From NCBI GenBank assembly GCA_030998015.1, contig JARWMV010000009.1, positions 248,001-312,000 on the forward strand: a stretch of 64,000 bases of DNA. The letters run 5' to 3'. The notes under the pieces are model-generated. The model was given only the letters and a program-made list of their open reading frames with translations. It was not told the DNA's origin and did no database searches. Shown here piece by piece: positions 12,601-23,348 of this stretch. Source of the DNA: Ceratorhiza oryzae-sativae (taxonomy: Eukaryota; Basidiomycota; Agaricomycetes; Cantharellales; Ceratobasidiaceae). Each line of letters opens with the position of its first letter. Position 1 is the first letter of the stretch. The translations under genes were made by a program, and so were the position numbers.

Positions 12601-13942
12601 CAACCCAGAGCTTGGTCAAGAGATGGATGAGACAGCTCGACAGTTACGACGGATTTCTGCTGAGGCACCTGATACAGAAACGCACCTCAGTTTGGAACAA
12701 GCCGAGCAAGAGCATCGCCGTTTGGCCCAAAGATGGGAACAACTCGTGCAGCAGGCGCAAGCGCTTCCAGAACTACAAGGTTTTTTACGTCCAAGGAAAG
12801 CAGAAGAGCTTATTTCAGTTTGCCGAACAACCACTATAGTCGTTATTCTGGTTCACGAATTTGGCTGTCAGGTTTCGGTGCTAGGCACGGACGGCGCTGT
12901 TTTTAGGCACATGATTCTTCAGGGATTAACTTACCAGCAATTAGTAGCTGCTCGAGATCATTTCTCTGACATAATTCGCAAAAGTGGTCGCAATATCCGT
13001 GGAGTCCTAAGAAATCCCGAAACAAAGTCTCCTATTGAACAAACTTTAAAATTCCTGTGGGATGAGATAGCAAAGCCGGTACTCGATGAACTTGGCTATA
13101 CGGTATGTTTGGCTCACCTATCACGGTGGAACCAATCATAATAACGTCGCATACAGAGCTACTCGTCCACAGCTCAACTCCCACACATAACGTGGTGCCC
13201 CACTGGACCACTCGTATCCCTTCCATTACATGCTGCTGGCGACTATGGGGGAACAGGATGCACGGTCTTTGACTACGCAGTTTCCTCATACACACCGAAC
13301 CTCAGCTCGCTTTTAGCCCCTCCTGCAGACCGTGCAAATTTTTCGGGTCTAGCGACCATCGGTCAGGCATCGGCATCTGGCCTTCCTCCCCTACCTGGAA
13401 CAGTAGCCGAGCTTAACCGCATCAATACGCTTGCAGAAAAATCCGTTAAAACTACCCAGCTAGAAGGAGATAAAGCTACTGGCTCGGCTGTGTTGGATGC
13501 GATGGAACAGCACAGTTGGGTCCATTTGGCTTGTCACGCAAGTCAGAATGTCGAGCGGCCCACGGCCAGCTCATTTTACCTTCATGACGGCCCCCTGAGT
13601 CTCAGCGCAATCACACACAGAGCGCTTAAAAATGCCGACCTTGCATTTCTATCAGCATGCCAAACAGCAACCGGCGATCACGGATTGCCAGAGGAATCCG
13701 TTCACCTGGCGGCTGGTATGCTCATGGCGGGATATCGAAGGGTGATTGCCACAATGTGGTCTATCAATGACAGCGATGCACCAATGGTAGCTGAACAGTT
13801 CTACGCATACATGTTGAACGAGGAATTGGATGAGGAACACAAGGCGGCAAGGGCATTGCACCATGCGGTCCGATATTTGTGTGCAGAGTTAGGGCCCGGA
13901 CATGTAGCTCGATGGGCACCATACATCCATCTTGGATTGTAA
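9665..13942 (+). CDS. TPR-CHAT domain protein with an apparent frameshift
   Basis: This is a large protein of tetratricopeptide-type repeats ending in a CHAT peptidase-like domain of the caspase fold. Two small N-terminal exons (MSLNPENAPRDPT and a second one) splice at 9702 and 9824 into the long repeat exon. The repeats run from about residue 150 onward, with a recurring pattern RF-x-x-LG-x-x-x-DLD-x-AI about every 50 residues, more than ten units. After an intron at 13102-13155 the CHAT core carries the His in WVHLACHASQ and the Cys in FLSACQTATGDH, the expected His-Cys pair, and ends WAPYIHLGL. Near 12085-12100 the repeat consensus (SGEISDLDAAIAYS) continues one frame over, so one base seems to be missing. 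No intron fits there. Unless this is a sequencing error, the made protein would stop after the repeats and lack the CHAT domain. Confidence 0.85.
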
Positions 13943-14866
13943 TATAGTCTCTGTTGGAAATTCGGTCTTACAGCACTTACGGGGGATATGTGGCTGGCTG
14001 CACAGTGCCATTAGAGGTGTATTCTCCTGCTCAATTTTGTTAGAATTTCAATCTTTGTCCGTTCATGTATGCGGAATATTTGGAGCTATTTACGCTTTTC
14101 TTGACCTCATCGCGGCGGCATAAACCTTTTGGGGATTGTTGCGAAAAATAGCCATGCGCCTCAGCTTCACTATTGGTACCAAGATTTCTATATTACTTAC
14201 AGGCACAAACATTGATTCCGATTGAGCAGAGTGCTACCCCACCACAGGAATGAACATATAAGCAGCCCGGTAACGAATTGAGCGGGCGACATAAGCCCCC
14301 ATGACAGCCACACAAGGGATGTACTTTGAAGCTGAGGGCAGGGGATCTGATGCTGTGCGTGAGTAATGTGAGAGAGGCGTAGAGCGAGGAGCTTAAGATT
14401 GATTGAGTGATTCTTGGGATCCATGTCTTGTGCTCATGCGAGTTGGCAGGAAAGGCCGACTAAAACGAAGCCTACAACGTGAATTGTCTTCATAACGAGA
14501 TTATGACGAAGAGATAAATTAGATAATCAAAGTAGTTGCGCCCGAGTTTAAATCTGCATGCGTTGAGCCTATACACAGCGACGCGTTCCTCGGGTTTGAC
14601 TGCGCAATTAAGGATGGGGAGACTAGTTCGGACCACTGGACCAAGATCGCAAGAGCTTTTCGATGGAGATGCTGGTTTTTTCTTTTTGTCACCGAATTAG
14701 GGATCGGAGAGGAAGATAATCAGAACGCACTAGGGTGGAGTTCAGCGCTGGCTTCATCGGGGCTTAAGTATGAGAGTTAAGGCAAACGATTCAGTACAAT
14801 TAAGGGTCTGCTTCAATTCAGCAGTGGCTACCCACAAGGAAAGGTTGAACGTGTCTTACCTTTGGC
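13943..14866. other. Intergenic stretch, no gene seen
   Basis: AT-balanced sequence follows the CHAT gene. Open stretches are short with no recognisable motif. It presumably holds the CHAT terminator. The stretch ends at the 5-base target duplication of the solo LTR that begins at 14872. Confidence 0.5.
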
Positions 14867-14871
14867 CCTCT

Positions 14872-15166
14872 TGTTGAATTTACAACCATATGCGTGTATT
14901 TATGCGCATATTTGTTTCTGTTTCGTATCCCCCCTCTCTGATATCATGCGCGAGTTCGCGGGAACCCCCTTTCTCCTTCCTTAGTTCTCTACCTTCGTAG
15001 TTGAGCTAATGTACCGTATTTTCTTTCTTTTCTCATGTATTCTATTCACACTGTACTCTGTAGTACGATTTGTATCTTAGGTACAGTATATACGCTAGTT
15101 CTCTACCTTCATAGTTGAGCTAAGTACGATTTGTATCTTAGCCACGAGTTACCTCCCTACGTGAGA
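14872..15166 (+). mobile_element. Solo LTR, family TGTTG..GAGA, copy 1
   Basis: A 295-base element begins TGTTGAATTTACAACCATAT, ends CCTCCCTACGTGAGA and is flanked by the 5-base direct repeat CCTCT at 14867-14871 and 15167-15171. The second family member at 28974-29254 begins TGTTGGAATTACAATCATAT and ends CCTCCCTGCGCAAGA. Internally there are two copies of a hairpin-forming motif, TTCTCTACCTTCGTAGTTGA and a one-base variant, plus a duplicated short segment (GTACGATTTGTATCTTAG). There is no coding capacity. The ends are not the usual TG..CA, but the perfect TSDs at both copies fix the boundaries. Confidence 0.85.
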
Positions 15167-15171
15167 CCTCT

Positions 15172-16290
15172 CTCGGTAGGGAGAAACTCTGTCACATTCT
15201 GGGGCTCCAACAGGCTGGGGCGCGGGTCGCGCGGGTTTACCTACCGAGGCGACTGAGGGCAAAAGGAAACCAAAATGTACTGATTTTCGGGGGTACGCGT
15301 GTAAGCTTTGCCTCTGTTTAGTCAAAATATGGCGTCTTTATATGAGCTTGTGTTGGGTGGAACGAGTGGTTATACTCTCGTGGATCCAGCTATTCGATCA
15401 TGGTACAAAATCCCTGTTATTTGTTGGAAATTCCGTTCCGTTGAATCAGTGTACACTACCGTCTTCATCCTCCCCCTCGAACGTTCTGGCTAGCGGAGCT
15501 CTAAAAGACATCTCACGCAGGGGGGGTTTACGGGACGCGCAAACGTGCGCATACACACAACGATGGGGATCCGAGCGCAGTCTTGATGGAATCTTGCGAC
15601 TCGGCTCGCATACACTACAACGAGCAGGACCACCCCGCAAGTGAGTGCTCTCGTACCCCTTCATCCAGTGACTTTTGGAAACGACCCCTTATATCATGCA
15701 CTCTGATATCGGATACTCTATATGTCGATTGTCACTTCTCAGGAAGGTTACTAATCCAATCATATGCGGGGTAGAGCACAATTGAACATGGTCAATCGCA
15801 CTTGGTAGATTGGGATATTGACATGGTAGAATAACTATAGCTTACTCTATAGTTATATCTCATGGCCTCAATGGATACCTGAGTTTGGACGACCACGAAT
15901 TTTAGCTCTCCTCGCACAACCAAATTGAATTAGATATGTCCGATACTGCCCCTTTGAGCATTCTGGCAGTACTTTGCACCATCTTGCAAGCAAATCCCGG
16001 CCGGCTTCGACGTTTTTGCTAATCGATATGATTTTGATGCATCCTCGAGCCAATATTTTGAATGATAAGACGAGCGAGGCTTGGATGGTTTGAGACCCAT
16101 TGGGGCGAAATTAAGGCTAGTATTCGTGCACCACCTCATCCCGGGGACCCATTTTCATTGAGTAGAATGGCGTCACTGCATTAACGAAATGTCTTGCCCC
16201 GGGTCATCAACAAGCTAAAAAATCATCTCCATCCCCACATCCGCTTTTCACTAGTGATCATGCGGGCTGTGTTACTGCAAAAACTTCTAT
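15172..16290. other. Intergenic stretch with unclassified debris
   Basis: No gene is supportable. TGGGGCTCCAACAGGCTGGG near 15201 resembles a primer-binding-site-like sequence but lies 35 bases past the TSD-defined LTR end. A short inverted repeat (AACTATAG / CTATAGTT) sits near 15832-15856. The last hundred bases are the 3' flank of the minus-strand PPR-like gene. Confidence 0.45.
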
Positions 16291-18195
16291 TTATTTTTTG
16301 TTGATCTACAGCAAATCTTAGCTTCAGCATATTCTGGGTAGGCTCCAACACCAACTTACATTCGACAGTTTACGTCGCAGTGATATGGGGCTGGTCTGAT
16401 TTTCCTCTTCTCGCACGAGTTCGAAGTCATTCGTCCACTCTCCTGTCTTTTTTGCCTCGTCAGGAATTTTGACTCCCATATCATCAATCATTTTCCACAT
16501 TTGAGGCTCTTCGATGATACCCCTTCCTTTCGCAGCCCAAAGACCTTTGGCGATATGCCAAGTACTGCTGGGCCCAAACTCCTCCTGTTGAACCTTTTTC
16601 CCGTCGGGTCCTTTTCGCATCACACCAAGCCGCCTATACTTCTTCGCTAACATCCAAATACGCCACGCTTTGGTCGGTTGTCCTACTTCAAGAGCAGTCT
16701 TAATGGCAGAACGGATAGTGCTGGGTCGCGCATGATGTTGTGCAAGGTCCAGAACTTCGAAGATGCGTTTGAAAAGATGGGCCTGTTCAGCCCGGTTTAT
16801 TTGATGCATATTTGTCTGTTTGTCCCGCTTCGAGCCCTCGATTATCTTTTTGATAGCAGACCTCAAGAGAGCATCGAGAGATTTAGGTTCAAGGGAGCCA
16901 GCTCCAGCATTTCGAGCGTGGTTCATGATTCGCGCAGCGTCGTCTTCACGATCTTGGAGCAAAGAATGGTGTAGGACGATATTATATAGAAAGGGGGTAG
17001 GCGTGAAGCCCGGTATATGGGCCGGCGCCGCCTCGAGTAATATTTGTACTGCACGGCCAGCGTGTCGTCTTGCAAGAGCACCAAGAATGATCCCAAGATC
17101 TTTTTCGTCTGGAAGCTCGTTTCGCCGGAAGAACTCGTTAAGGGCATCCATCGCAGGAGTAAATCTATTGAGTGCAAATAAGCAAGCGATAGAGGTAGCA
17201 ACCTGGTAGTGGTCGGCTGATGAATATCCAGCGCGGCCTTCTAGGTCGAACCCGTGCACTGTGGCAAAAGTATTGTACACTGTTTCGGCATTATCGACAA
17301 ACATTCTGCGGTTTCCTATGAGCTGCGACAAGTGCCACCTCTGCAGCGACTTGCGATCCTTCTCGGCTAGCTTCATGAAATGTCGAACAAGAGAGTAGGT
17401 CATACTCGCATCGCCAAAGAACTGGGCTTGTTCGAGTGAAATTGGTACTTTTGGATATCCTATTTGTAAACCTGCCAAAGACCAAAGTCGAAACGATTGC
17501 TGAGTTGCGCCAGCCCGAGCGGCAAGGGCGGTAATTGGGGCTGCGAGTTCGATTGGGATTTCTGGCGGCAGGGATTGGGCCTCGGGCGGCTGGGATTTGA
17601 GAATCGTGGTGACAAGATAGATCATAGGACCAAATTCTTCTTCCCCGCAAAGCTTCTTGAGAAGTTCAAGGAGCGCTCGGCCGGCTGGACAAGGCCCGCC
17701 AGAGTGCATAACGTGAGTGCAAATTTTTCCGACGAGCTCGGCTGGAGCAGCACAATAGAATTGTTGAATCAGATCCCTTGGCAGTAATTTTGGCCGAATA
17801 GACTCAATCAACGAAGCAGCATAAGCGAGTGATTCGGAAGAAGCCACTTCAATTAGACCCGAGATGACATGAAGAATAGTTGGGCTGATGGACTTGGGGG
17901 CATCTTCGCGATAGAGCTGAAGATACTTGACAAGCTCTACCGCAGCTTCTAGTTCGGTGTTTTCGAGAGCTATCCGAGCACCTAGAGTCGCAATCGACAG
18001 TGCTGGAGATGTGCTCCCAACGGATTCTGCTTGACTGGCGACGAATGCATCTCGTGGGATGGGATGGGTGTCAACCAGCAAGCGCAGTGTCTTCCCAGCA
18101 GACTCGACATTTTCTTTTCGCAGATATCCGATTACTGATTCGAGGGATGACCGGAGCTGGGACGGCCGCGCAGATCGGGTGGTGGGGAGCGACAT
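16291..18195 (-). CDS. PPR-like, probably mitochondrial protein
   Basis: About 600 residues, nearly all in one exon and alpha-helical throughout, with degenerate pentatricopeptide-like helical pairs (for example PTPFLYNIVLHHSLLQDRED and QPTKAWRIWMLAKKYRRLG). The ATG at 18195 gives MSLPTTRSARPSQLRSS, an Arg/Ser-rich presequence typical of mitochondrial import. An upstream in-frame extension lacks an ATG. Near the 3' end a donor GTAAGTTGG after KLSN and an acceptor GCTGTAG 54 bases on would give the end INKK-stop at 16291. Without splicing the frame stops at 16324. PPR-like proteins of this kind act in mitochondrial RNA metabolism or on the mitoribosome. That role is inferred and I cannot name an orthologue. 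It shares a 56-base divergent intergenic space with the next gene. Confidence 0.6.
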
Positions 18196-18251
18196 TGAGA
18201 TGTTGCGCACGTGACCGAGTTACGTCAGGCAGACTCCACCACTAGCGGCTG

Positions 18252-19884
18252 ATGACCCCCCTGCCCCTGGATGTCATCGTCTGTATCTCAGCATATCTTA
18301 ATGGCTCCAAAAGCACTCAAGCTAAACTAGCCTTGTTGAACTCGGATCTTTATCGCGTCATCATTCCCTTGTTGTACCATGAAGTCAAACTCCGTAGCGC
18401 AAAGGTGATTATATCCTTTTGCAATGCCATCGCAGCAAACGCGAGGCTCGGCCCAAGCGTTAGATCCCTTTCAATTCACTCGCGTATACCAGCCATGCCC
18501 AATACCCTCCCCGATATCTCATCTGAACTTGCTGTCGCGTTGCCGATGCTTGAGAACCTAGATAACCTGTCTCTTACATATCCACTTAACCCGCTTTCGA
18601 AATTCGAAGAAAATCGTTTTGCTCGAGTGGGACCTAACCTTCGACGATTGGTGATCCTCCCTTACCCTCGTTCGGACCTCTACTATTTCCTTTTATGCCA
18701 CGAGGGCATAACCTATCTTGAGTTTCCTGAGTTACCGATCCTCGGAGCGGAACCATCGTTTTTCAGCGCGACAATCCATAGAGATATGGTGCCAGAGCTC
18801 TCTGAAATCATCGGCCCTGCCACCCGCATCGCAGGGTTTCTGGCCGACCGCCCGATTCAAAAGGTCGACGTATTATTTGATATACCTATCACAGAGCTTG
18901 TTCCGCTCGTTGCCCTTAAATCTGGACTCGCCAAGTCGTCTCGTCCAGTCACGGAAATTTGTATTAGGCAGGGTATAATGAAGTCATACGGCCTTTGGAT
19001 GATTATACAATTTGATGGACAGGCTCTCTCGCTGACCCTGCGGCGGGTTACGTTTCTCCTTAGCGCACCTGTAGGTATCATTCGCTCTTCTCAAAAGGCG
19101 ATTCTGATCTGTTTTACCGGGTGATCCTCCGGCTAGATAAACTACCAAATTTGGCCGCACCACCTCAGAGAACTTCGCAGCTTTCAAGTACTGGAGCACC
19201 TGACCTTGGGATATGAGTCTAATGACCAGCCCAAACCAGATTTCGAGCGGCTAGGTCAATTGGTGCATTTGGATGTTTGGAGATCGCATTGCAGTTCTTT
19301 AATCACCGTGGATTTATTCGGTCGTTTGTTGACATAGCCCCACCTATCGTGCTAATCCATGATGATTAAATAGTATCACTTGCAAAGAAGGATGAGCTTG
19401 ATCATTTTTTACAAGCGCTCACTCTATCTTCCGGCCCTCTGTTAGAATCGCATCTCCTCAATAGAGCACTATATGGTTTAACTTGGGACGCCCTAAGGCT
19501 TCTCAGTGAAACAACTGTTCGCCTCAACTTGGGCACTCTTACGATTACAATGGCACCGGGTGAGGTGTGTGGCACCCAGCCTACACCTGGAAGAGTGCAG
19601 GCTAGTTGATTTGCTAGGCATCTACGGATACAAAGGGTTTGGAGCAATATATTCAAGTGCTAACGCCTTTTCAAGTGTTGCGACATTTTGAAATTGATCG
19701 CCCTGCCCGATCAAGCGGGGGGTTTGACGGCTCGGGCGGGATACTGGGACCTTTAGGAAGGTGGTTAAACGCATCGAATCACCAATCGATAACACTTCAT
19801 GGACATGTCACAAATGCACAAAAGGGACGCAGCGCCTCGGCGCCCACATTCGAAGACTGGAAGGCTTGCTGTCCAAGTTTGTAA
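18252..19884 (+). CDS. F-box-like/LRR-type protein, intact member
   Basis: The start MTPLPLDVIVCISAYLNGSK is a degenerate F-box-like helix set. PLLYHEVKLRSAKVIISFCN follows, the same layout as in the other family members of this window (PLLYNHVHLYSPRAISTFCQ and similar), then leucine-rich repeat-like strands (LENLDNLSLTYPL, LRELRSFQVLEHLTLGYES). Four exons fit cleanly: introns after LLSAP (19070-19135), within VDLF (about 19321-19373) and after MAPGE (about 19565-19616) restore one frame to the end EDWKACCPSL-stop. Such proteins usually link substrates to SCF ubiquitin ligases, but the F-box here is divergent and binding is unproven. Relatives at 32.4, 45.8 and 47.9 kb are broken, which makes this the only intact copy here. 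Confidence 0.68.
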
Positions 19885-20791
19885 TTCGTCAAGTTTTTTG
19901 ATACCGTCCTGAGGTGAAGCTAAAGGGTGTATGTTACGGATTTATGTTGCTAGAGTTACACACTTCATCAGCACATGTACACAATATGTTGAATAAATGC
20001 GCAGTAGAGTGAATAGATATGAATATACTGGTGCAGTATAAGCGTATGTACATAGGCGTATATATACTATGAAGCGTCCGTAGGGCTATACTACTGTAGA
20101 TAAGATATGAGGCAATACATATGAATAGCTACGCAGTACAGATTGCGGCGGCGCACAAGCGCCATCATCGCAGCCACATCATGGCTAGGTATCAATCAGC
20201 GAGTCTTAGCATGTGTACAAACAACACAATATGTTTGCAATTGCTCGCTGGTTCCGGTTTACCAGCATACACCTAGCTCCCAATTCGCTTCCTCAGCCTC
20301 TTAGTATTCTGGCTAACCGAGTGGCCAGCTTTCGTTTTTGTTTTTTTTCTGGAGAATCTACCTGTGTGACATAATCAAAGGGGTGGATTTGATCATGATG
20401 AGAGAATCAAATAGTGGATTCCGCGGTTGGACAGAGTAGCATATGAGCTTTGCACAGGCACTCATCCATGCGTGCTTGGCAAGTGACGTCGTTTTTCATG
20501 ATGCGTGATACTACCATTCTTGGGAACGCTGACCATAGTGCGGAGAATCAGTTTTGTGGGAACCTGAGCCGTTATGGAACCCCGCCCGACCAGTGACGTA
20601 CGTTTATAAAAATACTACCGATTTGAACGTCATCGAATGCTTCTTGATGCCAACCCAGACCCGGATCAATCATACTGTATTGCCACTCGGTCTCCACGGG
20701 CTTGGCATAGCTCTCTATATGATCTAGGGTTTCAGGTTCCGAATAAATACACCCCTCACTCTATTCAGCACCGTGCGCGGACGTTTTCAAT
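19885..20791. other. Intergenic stretch, no gene seen
   Basis: AT-rich sequence with several near-repeats of TATGAATA/GTATAAGCG around 19990-20120, and no coding potential. The final part carries the promoter of the small cysteine-tailed protein gene. Confidence 0.5.
20742..20749 (+). promoter_or_regulatory. TATA-like box of the small cysteine-tailed gene
   Basis: AATAAATA lies about 45 bases upstream of the ATG at 20792, followed by a pyrimidine-rich CACCCCTCACTC stretch. This is a typical arrangement for a well-expressed fungal gene with a short leader. Inferred from motif and spacing. Confidence 0.4.
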
Positions 20792-21137
20792 ATGAATTCT
20801 CAAGAGCCCAAGCCAACCGAGGGAATGATAGCTGGTATGCATGTGCTTGAGCAAGTTCTGCATAATATACTCGTACTAATACGAATATATCCCAGCACCG
20901 CCACCCGAAGAAAAGGATCCCCGAACGGGAGAGGCGAATGGCCAAGATCAGACCGAGGCAAAGCAGGGTACAGGCAAGGTAACACCGTTTGTATCATGAG
21001 CATCTCAGCCTTTACAATTATGACTATGCTTTTAGAAGCGTAGCTCCTGTTCATGCAGTCAAGCTGCATCAAGCCCTGGCGCGATGGACGGGCTTTGCAC
21101 TATCCTATGCTGTCCGCTTTTGTGTCTCGCGAGCTAG
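20792..21137 (+). CDS. 75-residue cysteine-tailed protein with CaaX-like end
   Basis: Three small exons (20792-20834, 20896-20978, 21036-21137) join with consensus GT-AG borders and matching phases into a 75-residue protein. The first 42 residues are polar and charged (MNSQEPKPTEGMIA, then a Glu/Asp/Gly/Lys-rich part). The last 33 are Cys-rich: KKRSSCSCSQ, then GAMDGLCTILCCPLLCLAS. The hydrophobic Cys cluster at the very end resembles palmitoylated or tail-anchored small proteins (CYSTM-like modules), and the final CLAS fits a CaaX prenylation box. Membrane attachment at the cytosolic face is the most likely property. I do not recognise a named family. The clean intron phasing is the main reason to believe it is a gene. 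Confidence 0.62.
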
Positions 21138-21320
21138 TCGGTGCTGTGGTACTATATAATTAATCAGCTATATATAACCGCCCTCTCAGAAGGGTTTGTA
21201 TCGTAATTTGTATGCGCAGGTGGTATGAATAATCAATTTCATGGAGCCCGTTTGGTCCGATCTCTGGTATTATGCGATAGGTGAATGAGTCACGTGATCA
21301 CACGAGGCGTGCTCCGAACC

Positions 21321-23139
21321 ATGACCGAGGCCTGTCGTCCTGTGCTTGTTTTCGACAACGGTGCCCACACAATCAAATGCGGTCTATCCACTCGCAAGGA
21401 GGAGCCCAGGTAAGAACGGAGCGCTCCTCGCCTGTTCCCAATCCTGAACTCCGCAGAACCATCCCAAACGCAGTCGTCCGCCTTAAAGGCGAAAAGAACC
21501 GACAGTTTATTGGCGCAGAATTCGACGAACATCTCGATTATTCCATCATACACTATCGACATCCTTTCGAAAGGGTACGTGGCCTAGTGTATTATTAGTT
21601 GGGTGCCTCTGATTGTGCGCATAGCGGTTAGGGATACCTGACAGATTGGGATGTCGAGAAGGCTGTGTGGGATAAAACATTTGGAAAGAAGGGATTCAAC
21701 GTAAGCATAACTACATGGATAATACGCACTCTTGGAATTTTGTTCTAGATTGATCCACATGACCATAGTTTCTTGGTCACCGAACCCAATTTCAACATGC
21801 ACTACATTCAAGAAACCTACGACCAAATGATATTTGAAGAATGGGAGTTTGAGTCGTACTACCGGTGCCCTGGTGTGTTGCTATGCCAAGTCGCTTTGGG
21901 AAATGTTTAATTCGATCGTCTAGCGGCTGCCTTGACGCCGTTTAGTGACCTTTTTGTTCCACAAGGTCAACTTCAACCGGAATGCGTTGTTATAGTGGAC
22001 TCTGGGTTCTCGTTCACGCACGTGACTCCCGTTGTGCAAAAACTCTCTGAGCCGATATCGCCTGCTTCCATCCAGTGGCCCTCGGTTCGACGCCTGGATG
22101 TCGGTGGAAAGCTTCTCACAAATCACCTGAAGGAGCTGGTTTCTTTTCGTCATTGGGATATGACCGAATCGACCCATATTATTAACCAGGTCAAGGAACG
22201 CTGCTGCTTTGTGTCGAGCAATTTTGCGAGAGATTTAGAGATTTGCCGGTATGCAGAACCATTTATCTCTAGACCTCGATCGGTTTTATCGCGTATCATA
22301 CAGCTCAGATCTCAAGTCAAATCCCATCGCACAATCCTACGTCCTTCCAAGTTTTGCCTCTGAGCCTCCTCGCCCTGGATATGTCCGAATCAAGTCTTCC
22401 CCTCCACTTGATGAATCTGATACGGTGCTCCCCATGAACAACGAGCGTTTCGTCATCCCGGAGGTTTTGTTCCAGCCGTCAGATGTGGGCCTCACACAGG
22501 TTGGGCTGGTCGAGACTGTGGCCAATTCGATTGAGAGTTTACCGGAAGACATAAGAGGTGTCGCGTGGGCAAATATTGGATTGGTCGGCGGGAATTGCCT
22601 GTTCGATGGGTTCCAACAGAGATTGTGAGTAGTCGAAACAACGATGAAGCGTTCGGTGCTGACTTGGTTAACTAGGTTTGACGGACTTCGAGCCTTGGCT
22701 CCGTCTGATTATGAAGTATGCTTGTATCGCGCTAATAAGTAAGGACTCTATCTGGTATCTTCCGCTCGAGATATTAAATCTTTTTCATAGCCCAATAACA
22801 TCGACATACCACGCTGCTCGCAACCTCGCCTGCTCTCCGATATTTCCATCGCTTTGTATTACCCGTGCAGAATACCTCGAGGGCGGAACGTCTGCTTGTC
22901 GCCGGAAGTTTGCAAGTGTCAACTGGTACCCTGTCGGAGACGGCGAAGCTTCTGCCGAAAGGCGAGATGCGGGAACCGCAAGGAAGGATAGGAAAGGCAG
23001 TTTATTAGGAAGAGAGGGGGGGAGAAGAAAAAGTAAGAGTGGGGTGGCGGCCGTAGCTGGAGAGGGGGGCACGAGTACCGAGACCCCTCCAGCAGCTTCA
23101 TCGGCGCCAAAAAGAGGGAGAAAGAGTACAACTAGCTAG
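21321..23139 (+). CDS. ARP6: Actin-related protein 6
   Basis: ARP6 is a nuclear actin-related subunit of the SWR1 complex that exchanges histone H2A.Z into chromatin. The start [20 protein letters not shown] holds the phosphate-1 loop (DNGAHTIK). Further signatures are [30 protein letters not shown]-type [57 protein letters not shown] and [12 protein letters not shown]. Seven or so introns interrupt it. The last, at about 22737-22791, joins [10 protein letters not shown] to [14 protein letters not shown]. The usual end, [17 protein letters not shown], is followed by about 70 extra residues rich in Gly, Arg, Lys and Ser ending KRGRKSTTS. The tail is unusual for ARP6 and basic enough to contact nucleic acid. 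Confidence 0.92.
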
Positions 23140-23348
23140 TCACATGAAAACATAAATGGGTGTGTTTTCGAAATGAAAGATACTGTGGGCAAGTGGCACG
23201 TGACAATATTTACGAATTCCCTTCCCTACTCGACCACCATCTCCTGGGTTCTCAGCTCTGGCAACTGCAACCGGCAAACACAGGGTCTTTCTGATATTAA
23301 AATAAAAAAAAATCTACTCAAATTAGGAAGGATATTTTCGAACCGCTG

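Noticed and set aside
15197..15220. Primer-binding site of a full-length LTR retrotransposon
   Set aside because: TGGGGCTCCAACAGG looks like a tRNA-complementary site, but the perfect CCTCT duplication ends the LTR 35 bases earlier, and no second LTR or gag/pol follows.
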